Below, one piece after another: positions 1 through 5,905 of a stretch of 14,161 nucleotides of DNA. The notes under the pieces are model-generated. The model was given only the letters and a program-made list of their open reading frames with translations. It did no database searches and was not told where the DNA came from. The translations under genes were made by a program, and so were the position numbers. Position 1 is the stretch's first letter, and every line of letters begins with the position of its first letter. The stretch spans positions 42,615 to 56,775 of the forward strand of contig DKND01000121.1 of NCBI GenBank assembly GCA_002470605.1, in the 5' to 3' direction. Source of the stretch: Opitutia bacterium UBA7397. Its GTDB lineage: Bacteria; Verrucomicrobiota; Verrucomicrobiia; Opitutales; UBA953.

Positions 1-1
1 T

Positions 2-778
2 GGTCCGGGCTGGCAATCCGTCGTGATGGTCGGCATGCACTGCGTCGGCCTGCTCTTCGCCGTCCCGACGGCGTTCGTACTCACCCGCCTTGTGCTCAAG
101 GTGAAGCCACAGCCGTTCGTCCTCGAGCTCCCTCGCTATCAGATGCCCAAGCCGCGCGATGTCGTCTGGCGCATGTGGCAGAACGCCGCCGAATTCGTCT
201 CTAAGGCCGGTACGGTGATTTTCGCCATCACGATCATCGTGTGGGCACTCTCCTACTTCCCGCGCGACGCGTCGGTCGCCGCCCACATCAAGGCAGCCAA
301 CCCGACGGCTGCCGAAGAAGTAGTTAAGGCCAAGGTCCAGGCCGCGTACGTTGAGCAGTCCTACATGGGGCGCTTTGGCAAGGCGGTGCAGCCGGTCTTC
401 GATTCGCTGGGCTTCGACTGGAAGATTACCGTTGGCGTGCTGGCGAGTTTCCCGGCTCGTGAGGTGATTGTTTCGACCCTTGGCGTCACTTATTCTGTCG
501 GTGAAGGGGCCAAGGCCGATAGCCAGCACCTCCGCAAGGCCATGCAGGACGCGAAGTGGTCCGAGGGTCCGCGCACGGGCAAGCCCATCTTCTCACTCGC
601 CGCGGTGCTATCGTTGATGGTCTTCTTCGCCCTCTGTTCGCAGTGCGGACCTACCATTGCGACGCTCGCTCAGGAGACCGGTGGGTGGAAGTGGGCGGCG
701 GGCTCATTTGTCTATATGACGGCCCTCGCCTGGGTCGCCGCGACGGCCGTCTATCAGGTCGTCATCCGTATCTCATGA
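2..778 (+). CDS. feoB: Ferrous iron transport protein B, C-terminal part (5' truncated by window edge)
   Basis: This is the C-terminal membrane portion of FeoB, the inner-membrane Fe(II) uptake protein. The reading frame is open from base 2, so the gene begins outside the window and the N-terminal GTPase domain is not visible. The visible part has a hydrophobic segment, then the typical FeoB linker (ELPRYQMPKPRDVVWRMW), then KAGTVIFAITIIVWAL. Further on come a GRFGKAVQPVFDSLGFDWK stretch, a gate-like segment (SFPAREVIVSTLGVTYSVGE) and two C-terminal membrane helices containing CSQCGPT. These are family hallmarks of the FeoB gate and C-terminal regions. The stop codon overlaps the start of the next gene (ATGA at 775-778), so the two are almost certainly co-transcribed and translationally coupled. 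No feoA is visible. It would lie upstream if present. Confidence 0.95.
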   Translation, partial: GPGWQSVVMVGMHCVGLLFAVPTAFVLTRLVLKVKPQPFVLELPRYQMPKPRDVVWRMWQNAAEFVSKAGTVIFAITIIVWALSYFPRDASVAAHIKAANPTAAEEVVKAKVQAAYVEQSYMGRFGKAVQPVFDSLGFDWKITVGVLASFPAREVIVSTLGVTYSVGEGAKADSQHLRKAMQDAKWSEGPRTGKPIFSLAAVLSLMVFFALCSQCGPTIATLAQETGGWKWAAGSFVYMTALAWVAATAVYQVVIRIS

Positions 779-924
779 GCCTCGAAGCCGTCATCGTCGG
801 AGCTATCGTGGGCGTCGCCGCCGGCTGGCTCATTCGTCGCTGGCTCGCCGCGGCTCGCCGACGCAAGGAAGGCGGCTGCGCCGGTGATTGCGGCTGTGCG
901 GCGAAACTGAAGCCGAAGAAGTGA
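775..924 (+). CDS. FeoB-associated Cys-rich membrane protein
   Basis: This 49-residue protein has one N-terminal membrane helix (about residues 4-22), a basic patch (RRWLAAARRRK) and a short cysteine motif, GGCAGDCGC, with Cys35, Cys39 and Cys41, followed by a Lys-rich tail. This layout, immediately after feoB, is that of the FeoB-associated Cys-rich membrane protein family. Its role is not well established. A part in iron handling or FeoC-like modulation of FeoB is usually supposed. The start is the ATG in the ATGA overlap with the feoB stop, which gives the expected short length. A longer in-frame start inside feoB at 556 would add a non-homologous N-terminus and is rejected. The three cysteines could bind a metal, but that is inference. 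Confidence 0.88.
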   Translation: MSLEAVIVGAIVGVAAGWLIRRWLAAARRRKEGGCAGDCGCAAKLKPKK

Positions 925-933
925 GCCCAGGTA

Positions 934-1087
934 GGTTGATCGGTTGATGGGTTGGCCAGTTGGCCAGAAGACCCAACGAGAGCAAGGGAGACCCGAAAAG
1001 ATTTCCCCAGCCAATCATCCGGTCTCCTGTTCCCAATTTGAGCCCTGCTTCTCTCTGGCCAACCGGCCATCTGTTCAACCGTTCAAC
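934..1087. repeat. Long imperfect inverted repeat made of doubled 7-9 base units
   Basis: The left arm is 934-970 and the right arm about 1047-1087. Read as its reverse complement, the right arm matches most of the left arm, with a few substitutions and a small insertion. Each arm is itself two doubled units. The left arm reads GGTTGAT twice, then TTGGCCA twice. The right arm reads GGCCA twice in related contexts, then GTTCAAC twice. The arms are separated by about 76 bases with no clear internal gene. The element sits between the convergent feoB unit and hisG-aguB-aguA unit. It resembles a REP/MITE-like intergenic element or a very long RNA hairpin shared by both 3' ends. No T-tract follows it. 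The gene-free stretch 925-1152 contains nothing else recognisable except the small hairpin at 1137-1151. Confidence 0.7.
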
Positions 1088-1136
1088 TAACGCTGCGCAC
1101 CATGCCCCCGTGTCACCGTGCCCACGTGCCCCCCCT

Positions 1137-1151
1137 CGCGGCTACGCCGCG
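1137..1151. repeat. Perfect 6-bp hairpin beside the aguA stop
   Basis: CGCGGC and GCCGCG are separated by a 3-base loop. On the minus strand the hairpin begins one base after the aguA stop codon and is followed by A and then seven G residues (C-run at 1129-1135 on the plus strand). The stem could stabilise the 3' end of the aguA mRNA or help end transcription. There is no U-tract, so it is not a standard intrinsic terminator. Just beyond lies a C-rich run with near-repeats of GTGTCACC, GTGCCCAC and GTGCCCCC (about 1110-1135). Confidence 0.5.
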
Positions 1152-1152
1152 C

Positions 1153-2181
1153 TTACGCCGGCTGTTGCTGGCTAAGGCAATGCAGGGCGCCGCCCTCGAT
1201 GAGTAACAGGCGGCAATCAAGCCCCACCACTTTGCGTCCCGGGAAACAATCGCCGATGATGCCCAAGGCTTTGTCATCCGAGTCTTGGCCGTAGACCGGG
1301 ACAAGGACGCCGTCGTTGACGATGAGGAAGTTGGCGTAGCTCGGCGGAAGCTCCCGGCCCGCCAATCGAATCGAGCGAGGCAGCGGCAATTCGATGACGT
1401 CCAGTTTCTGCCCGCTGTTGACTCGCATTTCTCTTAAGCGACGGAGGTTTTCCTGCAGAGGGCTGAAGTTGGGGGAGGATTGATCGTTCTCGGTGACGGC
1501 AATCAGCGTCCGCGAAGCAACGAAGCGAGCGAGGTTGTCGATATGACCATCGGTGTCGTCGTTCGCCAACCCTTCGCCGATCCAGAGAAGTTCGTCGATC
1601 GCGAGGCCTTCGCGGATGGCGGTGTGAAACGCCGCATCATCCCGCCCGTCGGCGCGGTTAGGATTATTCTGCACGGCCTCGGTGGTGAGCAGTAACCCGT
1701 CACCGGAGACTTCAATTCCGCCGCCTTCGAGTTCAAACGGGAAGGAGAATTTTTTCATCCCGAGATGTTGGGCGATTTTCCCGGGAACTTGATTGTCGAG
1801 CGAGGCTTCAAACTTTCCACCCCAGCCGTGAAACTCCCAATCGGTCAGCGCGATTTCTCCGGTCTGGCGATGTTTGATAAAAATCGGCCCGTGATCTCGG
1901 CACCACACATCATCGGATGCGATATCGACGAGTTCGATGACGGAAAGGTCAGCCTTGGCGGCCTTGAGTTCTCGTTCGGCTTCGGCGCGTAATTTCCCGG
2001 CGGCATTGATCCGCACGGGTTGGAAGCGGCTGATAGCGGCGGCGAACTCGGCGAACTTGGCGGGGATCAGATCGTAATGCCCCGGCCAGAGCTTGGTATT
2101 GGACGGCCAAGAGAGCCACGTTGCTGATTGAGGTTCCCATTCCGCTGGCATGCGGAAGCCGAGATCGCGGGGCGAGGCCAT
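1153..2181 (-). CDS. aguA: Agmatine deiminase
   Basis: A 342-residue protein of the agmatine deiminase / peptidyl-arginine deiminase fold. It hydrolyses agmatine to N-carbamoylputrescine and ammonia in the cytoplasm. Family signatures are in order: MPAEWEPQSATWLSWP near the start, VWCRDHGP at 92-99, the Gly-rich ELEGGGIEV at 150-158, NDDTDGHIDN with His213, and the C-terminal GGALHCLSQQQP carrying the catalytic cysteine Cys335. The length is usual for the family. The neighbour 6 bases upstream encodes the enzyme for the next step, which favours agmatine over peptidyl-arginine as substrate. The start is the ATG at 2181, directly followed by family-like sequence. There is no Shine-Dalgarno in front, so translation probably relies on coupling to aguB. 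It is the last gene of the hisG-aguB-aguA unit. Confidence 0.93.
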   Translation of the reverse strand: MASPRDLGFRMPAEWEPQSATWLSWPSNTKLWPGHYDLIPAKFAEFAAAISRFQPVRINAAGKLRAEAERELKAAKADLSVIELVDIASDDVWCRDHGPIFIKHRQTGEIALTDWEFHGWGGKFEASLDNQVPGKIAQHLGMKKFSFPFELEGGGIEVSGDGLLLTTEAVQNNPNRADGRDDAAFHTAIREGLAIDELLWIGEGLANDDTDGHIDNLARFVASRTLIAVTENDQSSPNFSPLQENLRRLREMRVNSGQKLDVIELPLPRSIRLAGRELPPSYANFLIVNDGVLVPVYGQDSDDKALGIIGDCFPGRKVVGLDCRLLLIEGGALHCLSQQQPA

Positions 2182-2187
2182 GGTCGA

Positions 2188-3063
2188 TCAGTCGCGGAGA
2201 CGGCGGGTCAGATCGCCATAAGCGTCAATCCGACGATCACGGAAGAAGGGCCAGATCCGGCGAAATTCACGTTGGCGCGCGAAATCGCAATCCGCCAGGA
2301 GAACTTCTTCTTTTTCAACCGAAGCCCGGGCGACGATTTCGCCATAAGGATCCGAGACGAAACTTTGTCCCCAGAATTGAGTGCGCCCTTCGATGCCGAC
2401 GCGATTGGTCGCGGCGATATAGCAGCCATTGGCGACGCCGTGTCCGCGTTGGACGGTTTCCCACGCGTTATGCTGGGCTTGGCCGAGCGAGGCTTTTTCT
2501 TCAGGCAGCCAACCGATGGCCGTTGGATAGAAGAGAATCTGTGCTCCGCCCAGAGCGGTTAGGCGCGCGGCTTCCGGGTACCATTGGTCCCAGCAGATCA
2601 GGACTCCGATATTGCCGTGCGCGGTCTTCCAGGTGCGGAAGCCAAGATCGCCCGGCGTAAAATAAAACTTCTCTTCAAAACCCGGGTCCTGCGGGATGTG
2701 CATCTTACGATACTTTCCGAGGACCGAGCCGTCGGCGTCGATGACGGCGGCGGTATTATGATACACCTCGCTGCCTCGTGCTTCGAAGAGCGGGGCGACG
2801 ATAACGACGCCGAGACGCTTCGCCACTTTGGCCAGTTCAGTGACCGACGGTCCGGTTTCGATGGGTTCGGCGAGGTCGAAATTCTTGGGGTCTTGGGTGA
2901 CGCAGAAATATTTCGTCGTGAACATTTCCTGCAAACCGATGATTTTCGCGCCCTTCGCCGCCGCTTCTTCGATTCGCGGGATGGTCTTCCGGACGTTCGC
3001 CGCTGGCGTATCTTCGGCGGTCAGTTGGATGAGTCCGAGGCGGACGGCGTCGGGCAGGGACAT
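2188..3063 (-). CDS. aguB: N-carbamoylputrescine amidohydrolase
   Basis: A 291-residue nitrilase-superfamily amidohydrolase that converts N-carbamoylputrescine to putrescine, CO2 and ammonia. The Glu-Lys-Cys triad is visible as Glu46 in GLQEMF, Lys120 in KYRKMHIP and Cys157 in GVLICWDQWYPE. Other AguB-like stretches are PGFEEKFYFTPGD and QRGHGVANGCYIAATNRVG. The length matches the family. Its pairing with aguA gives a complete agmatine-to-putrescine route. No arginine decarboxylase is in the window, so the source of agmatine is not shown. The start ATG lies 5 bases after the hisG stop, and the aguA start lies 6 bases after this stop, so all three are probably one transcript. No Shine-Dalgarno is visible before the start. 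Other carbon-nitrogen hydrolases are possible on sequence alone, but context makes this call strong. Confidence 0.93.
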   Translation of the reverse strand: MSLPDAVRLGLIQLTAEDTPAANVRKTIPRIEEAAAKGAKIIGLQEMFTTKYFCVTQDPKNFDLAEPIETGPSVTELAKVAKRLGVVIVAPLFEARGSEVYHNTAAVIDADGSVLGKYRKMHIPQDPGFEEKFYFTPGDLGFRTWKTAHGNIGVLICWDQWYPEAARLTALGGAQILFYPTAIGWLPEEKASLGQAQHNAWETVQRGHGVANGCYIAATNRVGIEGRTQFWGQSFVSDPYGEIVARASVEKEEVLLADCDFARQREFRRIWPFFRDRRIDAYGDLTRRLRD

Positions 3064-3068
3064 CGGGC

Positions 3069-3953
3069 TTAGTAAACGAGCTTATTGATTGGGTATTCGA
3101 CGATTCCTTCCGCGCCCGAAGCTTTCAGGGTGGGAATGAATTCGCGGGCTTGGCGCGCATCGATGATCGTTTCGACCGCCACCCAATCCGGATTGCTCAG
3201 AGGGGAGATCGTCGGATTACGTAAAGCGGGCAAGGCGGCAGAAACTTTATCCAAAGCCTGGCGTGGGAGATTAAATTTTAATCCTACCATGTGTTGCGCA
3301 GCGAGGGCGCCTTGGAGCATGAGCACGATCTGTTCGATTTTAGCGCGCTTGGTCGGGTTGGCCCAGGCGGTCTTATTGGCGATTAGGACCGTTGTGGTTT
3401 CGAGCAGCGTATCGACGATGCGCAGATTATTGGCTTTGATCGATGAGCCGGTTTCCGTGATGTCGACGATAGCGTCGGCCAATTCGGGGACTTTGACTTC
3501 GGTGGCGCCCCACGAGAATTCAACTTCACACTCCACACCCTGTTTTTTGAACCAGCGGCGGGTTGTCTCGACCAGCTCGGTGGCCACACGCTTGCCGGCG
3601 AGGTCCTTGGCGGTTTTGACCGGAGAGGCTTCAGGCACGCATAGCACCCAGCGCGATTTCTGCGCGGAAGCTCGGCTGTAGATCAATTCGCAGACTTGGA
3701 CGACGTCGGCTGAGTTTTCTTGGACCCAATCCTGACCGGTCAGGCCGCAGTCAAAAAAACCATGTTCAACATAGCGGGCAACCTCTTGGGCGCGGATGAA
3801 ACGGCCATCCAGGGCGGGGTCGTCGAACGAGGGGCGATAGGAGCGGCTGCTCTTGACGACCGGGAAGCCGGCTCGGGCAAACAGTTGAAGGGTTGCCTCC
3901 TCGAGGCTTCCCTTGGGGAGGCCTAGCATTAATTTAGCGATTTCCTGACTCAT
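3069..3953 (-). CDS. hisG: ATP phosphoribosyltransferase, long form
   Basis: HisG catalyses the first committed step of histidine synthesis, condensing ATP with PRPP to phosphoribosyl-ATP. From the chosen start (294 residues) the order is: LGLPKGSLEEATLQLFARAGF near the N-terminus, DCGLTGQDWVQE at about 68-79, the PRPP-binding loop DITETGSSIKANNL at 164-177, and a C-terminal regulatory-type domain from about 215 including HMVGLKFNLP. The length and extra C-terminal domain mark the long form, which is usually feedback-inhibited by histidine and does not need HisZ. The ATG at 3953 is preferred because it places the conserved LPKG motif at the usual distance. Starts at 3977 or 3995 would add an atypical tail. 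It is the first gene of a unit with aguB and aguA. No other his gene is present. Confidence 0.92.
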   Translation of the reverse strand: MSQEIAKLMLGLPKGSLEEATLQLFARAGFPVVKSSRSYRPSFDDPALDGRFIRAQEVARYVEHGFFDCGLTGQDWVQENSADVVQVCELIYSRASAQKSRWVLCVPEASPVKTAKDLAGKRVATELVETTRRWFKKQGVECEVEFSWGATEVKVPELADAIVDITETGSSIKANNLRIVDTLLETTTVLIANKTAWANPTKRAKIEQIVLMLQGALAAQHMVGLKFNLPRQALDKVSAALPALRNPTISPLSNPDWVAVETIIDARQAREFIPTLKASGAEGIVEYPINKLVY

Positions 3954-4046
3954 TAGACTATCGAGGAAGCCCACCATCCGCCCCGCCGCAAGCATTAAGG
4001 GGTTGACTAGGGCACAGCCAGAAAAGAGCCTTTTCCTTACAAAGTC

Positions 4047-4442
4047 ATGCGGAAATCACTTCCTCTCCTCGCTCTCGCCACCCTGTTCGTTGGCTGCGCT
4101 CACAATAATAAGGCCGATGGACCTCACTTCTCTTGGGAGAAAGAGGGCGCTCCGGTTGCGGCCGTTGAAGACGCCACCAAGGCACGCATCATCTCGGTGC
4201 GCGAAGACTTAGGGCTCATCGCCTTTGCCCGTACCGAAAAGCCAGAATTAAAAACCCATTTACGCCTCGAGAAAGAAGGCAAATCCCTTGAGGTTGAAGT
4301 GATCAAAACGGACGATCAGCAAATCGTCGTCGGCATCGTTCCTAATCAGCAGAACGCCCTTAGGTTCACGGTCGGCGAAGTGGTAGGCTGCACGGCTGCC
4401 CTAGCCCCGGCAGCAGCGGTCCCTGCCGCTCCCTCCAAATAA
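4047..4442 (+). CDS. Small predicted lipoprotein of unknown function
   Basis: A 131-residue protein with a lipoprotein signal peptide: basic MRK, a hydrophobic run, and a lipobox LFVGC with the lipidated Cys at residue 17. The mature part has a short region followed by a beta-rich segment (about residues 45-115) and a low-complexity Ala/Pro tail. The beta-rich segment has the rhythm of small beta-barrel domains seen in many Verrucomicrobia envelope proteins, but I cannot name a family. The start is the ATG just before the signal peptide. There is no clear Shine-Dalgarno; AAAGTC precedes it. The gene is transcribed divergently from hisG, with about 90 bases between, and is followed by a strong intrinsic terminator. 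It is therefore probably monocistronic. Function is unknown. Confidence 0.75.
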   Translation: MRKSLPLLALATLFVGCAHNNKADGPHFSWEKEGAPVAAVEDATKARIISVREDLGLIAFARTEKPELKTHLRLEKEGKSLEVEVIKTDDQQIVVGIVPNQQNALRFTVGEVVGCTAALAPAAAVPAAPSK

Positions 4443-4455
4443 TCAGTCAACGACT

Positions 4456-4476
4456 TCGGGCGTGAGACACGTCCGA
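4456..4476. repeat. Inverted repeat downstream of the lipoprotein gene
   Basis: CGGGCGTG (4457-4464) and CACGTCCG (4468-4475) form an eight-base near-perfect inverted repeat around AGA. There is one G-T position, and a flanking T-A pair extends the stem. As RNA it would form a hairpin just ahead of the terminator. As DNA it is a dyad about 140 bases upstream of the predicted sigma-54 start, which is a distance typical for an enhancer-binding activator. Which, if either, applies is not known. Confidence 0.45.
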
Positions 4477-4485
4477 GACAGAAGG

Positions 4486-4517
4486 ACCCGCCCGCGAAAG
4501 TAGGGCGGGTTTTTATT
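4486..4517 (+). terminator. Intrinsic terminator after the lipoprotein gene
   Basis: A perfect 8-bp GC-rich stem (ACCCGCCC at 4486-4493, GGGCGGGT at 4503-4510) with a 9-base loop is followed directly by a T-rich run (TTTTTATT). This is a textbook rho-independent terminator. It separates the lipoprotein gene from the following AsmA-like/grpE unit. Confidence 0.9.
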
Positions 4518-4567
4518 GGGCCGATTTGCCAAATTAGGCCGATAAAGCTCGAATTAAGCCTCTGCCG

Positions 4568-4596
4568 TTGACCGTCCCGAATGGCACGGCTATTGC
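4568..4596 (+). promoter_or_regulatory. Sigma-70-like promoter overlapping a sigma-54-type site
   Basis: TTGACC (4568-4573) and TATTGC (4591-4596) are separated by exactly 17 bases. The -35 matches the consensus at 5 of 6 positions and the -10 at 3 of 6. A start near 4603 would give a leader of about 13 bases before the AsmA-like gene. It shares its -10 region with the sigma-54-type site at 4582-4597, so the two cannot easily be used at once. Confidence 0.5.
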
Positions 4597-4597
4597 T
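4582..4597 (+). promoter_or_regulatory. Sigma-54 (-24/-12) type promoter
   Basis: TGGCACGGCTATTGCT matches the sigma-54 consensus TGGCACG-N4-TTGC(A/T) at every fixed position. The essential GG (4583-4584) and GC (4595-4596) have the required 10 bases between them. Transcription would start about 12 bases after the GC, near 4607, leaving a leader of only about 8 bases before the ATG at 4616. Sigma-54 promoters need an enhancer-binding ATPase, normally bound 80-200 bases upstream. The dyad at 4456-4476 is at such a distance. This would place the AsmA-like/grpE/dnaJ run under RpoN control, which is inferred from sequence only. Confidence 0.6.
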
Positions 4598-4615
4598 CAA
4601 AATTGTCGTATTACC

Positions 4616-5386
4616 ATGAATCTTCCTCTTCCAGCCCTTCGATCGGGAAGTGCCTTGCGCAAGCTTTTGTCGGTCATGGCTGGAATCGCCCTGTTTTTAG
4701 TCATGATTGCCCTGATCGGTGTTTGGGCGCTGGGTCGGTTTGCGCCCGCCTTCCTGGATTCGGCGTTGTCGTCCAAATCGGGCGCCCATCTTTCCGTCGA
4801 AGCCAACGAGACCAACCTCTACGCCGGCCGGGTCGAGTTCGCAGGTTTGGCAATCAGTAATCCCAGCCGCTGGCAGGAGCGGGAATTTCTTAAGGTCAAA
4901 CACCTCGCCCTCGAAGTCGACGCCTGGGAGTTCTTTCTGAAAGGAAACATCGAGGTGAAGAATGCCGAACTGGATATCGAGAGGGTAGTCATCGTCGGCA
5001 AGGTCGATTACTTGAACGACAATAATACAAAAGATATCCTGAAAGGGTTAAAAAGTCCTGATACCAAAATTCCGTCCGTAACCGCGGATGCTCCGCCGCC
5101 CGCTAAGCGACCCTTCCATGTCGATCACCTGCGGGTGCGCGTCGGTCACATCGCCGTTATCTCTGGCGATGGCACCGCGGAACGCCGGGTGGTCGTGGAC
5201 CGTGATTTCAACTTCGTCTTCGAGGCCACGGATATCACGGAAAAAAACTTTAACGACAAGGTCTCCCAGCCGCTCGGCCGCTTGGCTTTGCAAAAGGCAA
5301 CCACTGACGGCATGGATCTCATCATGGATCTGGCGCGTGAGCGGTTGCGTAAATCGGTCACCGAAAAACTTCTCCAATCAAAATAA
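4616..5386 (+). CDS. Short AsmA-like membrane-anchored protein
   Basis: A 256-residue protein with one strong N-terminal membrane helix (about residues 17-40) and a periplasmic remainder. After the helix come repeating beta-strand phrases typical of AsmA/DUF748-like proteins: ANETNLYAGRVEFAGLAISNPS, FLKVKHLALEVD, IEVKNAELDIERVVIVG, and later FHVDHLRVRVGHIAVISGDG. Members of that superfamily are long; this one is much shorter and keeps only one such module. Relatives act in envelope biogenesis or lipid transfer, but the role here is unknown. The ATG at 4616 is chosen because it precedes the membrane helix. An in-frame start at 4568 would lie on the predicted promoter. There is no Shine-Dalgarno. 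The gene lies 6 bases upstream of grpE, so co-transcription with chaperone genes is likely. Confidence 0.75.
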   Translation: MNLPLPALRSGSALRKLLSVMAGIALFLVMIALIGVWALGRFAPAFLDSALSSKSGAHLSVEANETNLYAGRVEFAGLAISNPSRWQEREFLKVKHLALEVDAWEFFLKGNIEVKNAELDIERVVIVGKVDYLNDNNTKDILKGLKSPDTKIPSVTADAPPPAKRPFHVDHLRVRVGHIAVISGDGTAERRVVVDRDFNFVFEATDITEKNFNDKVSQPLGRLALQKATTDGMDLIMDLARERLRKSVTEKLLQSK

Positions 5387-5392
5387 TTTCCC

Positions 5393-5896
5393 ATGACTGA
5401 ATCAACTTCCAACGAAGGCGCGGCCGCCGAATCGGCGACGCGAATCGCCGAGCTCGAGGGCGAAGTGGCGCGTCTGAAGGACACGCTCTTGCGCAGCCAG
5501 GCCGACCAACAGAACCAACAGCGTCGTCACCAGCGCGACCGCGAAGAGCTTCGGAAATTCGCGACGGCCAACTTGGTCGAAGAATTGCTGCCGTCGCTGG
5601 ATGCTTTAGCGCTCGGCCTCGAAGCCGCCACCGGCAAAGCCGAAGGGCAGGCCGTGGTCGAAGGCTTCCGGATGGCGATCAATCAATTACGTTCCGTGAT
5701 GGCGGCGCAGGGTTTGGCCGAAATTAACCCATTAGGGCAGGCCTTTGATCCCGGTCGGCATGAATCGGTCGGACAAGAATCGCATCTTACCATTCCGGAA
5801 GGCTCGGTCTCGCGCGTGGCGCGCGTCGGCTGGCTTCTGAACGACCGCGTCATCCGCGCCGCCGCGGTCTTCGTCTCCACGGGCTTCACTAAATAA
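5393..5896 (+). CDS. grpE: Nucleotide exchange factor GrpE
   Basis: GrpE exchanges ADP for ATP on DnaK during the chaperone cycle. The 167-residue protein has a short acidic N-terminus, a long charged coiled coil (about residues 16-60), and the four-helix and beta-wing region. The latter includes VEELLPSLDALALGLEA, VVEGFRMAINQL, FDPGRHESVGQ and the terminal RVARVGWLLNDRVIRAAAVFVS, a clear version of the GrpE C-terminal signature. The length is normal for a short GrpE. dnaJ follows with a 9-base gap, while dnaK and hrcA are absent from this neighbourhood and must lie elsewhere. No CIRCE operator (TTAGCACTC-N9-GAGTGCTAA) is visible upstream. The start ATG has TTTCCC before it and no Shine-Dalgarno. 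Confidence 0.93.
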   Translation: MTESTSNEGAAAESATRIAELEGEVARLKDTLLRSQADQQNQQRRHQRDREELRKFATANLVEELLPSLDALALGLEAATGKAEGQAVVEGFRMAINQLRSVMAAQGLAEINPLGQAFDPGRHESVGQESHLTIPEGSVSRVARVGWLLNDRVIRAAAVFVSTGFTK

Positions 5897-5905
5897 GAAT
5901 TCGTC

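Noticed and set aside
1137..1151. GC-rich hairpin after aguA as an intrinsic terminator
   Set aside because: It is followed on the minus strand by a G-run and not by T residues, so it was listed only as a hairpin.
2121..2660. Two plus-strand frames opposite aguB and the aguA start
   Set aside because: Arg-rich shadow translations with no family features; aguB and aguA account for this DNA.
3085..3681. 198-codon plus-strand frame opposite hisG
   Set aside because: It mirrors hisG codons; it shows no motif and the minus strand gene has clear HisG signatures throughout.
4003..4042. TTGACT followed by TTACAA as a promoter for the small lipoprotein
   Set aside because: The two elements are 28 bases apart, too far for a standard promoter, and no -10-like sequence lies at 16-19 bases from TTGACT.
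4518..5392. CIRCE or HrcA-type heat-shock operator upstream of the AsmA-like gene or grpE
   Set aside because: I looked for TTAGCACTC and GAGTGCTAA halves and saw neither.
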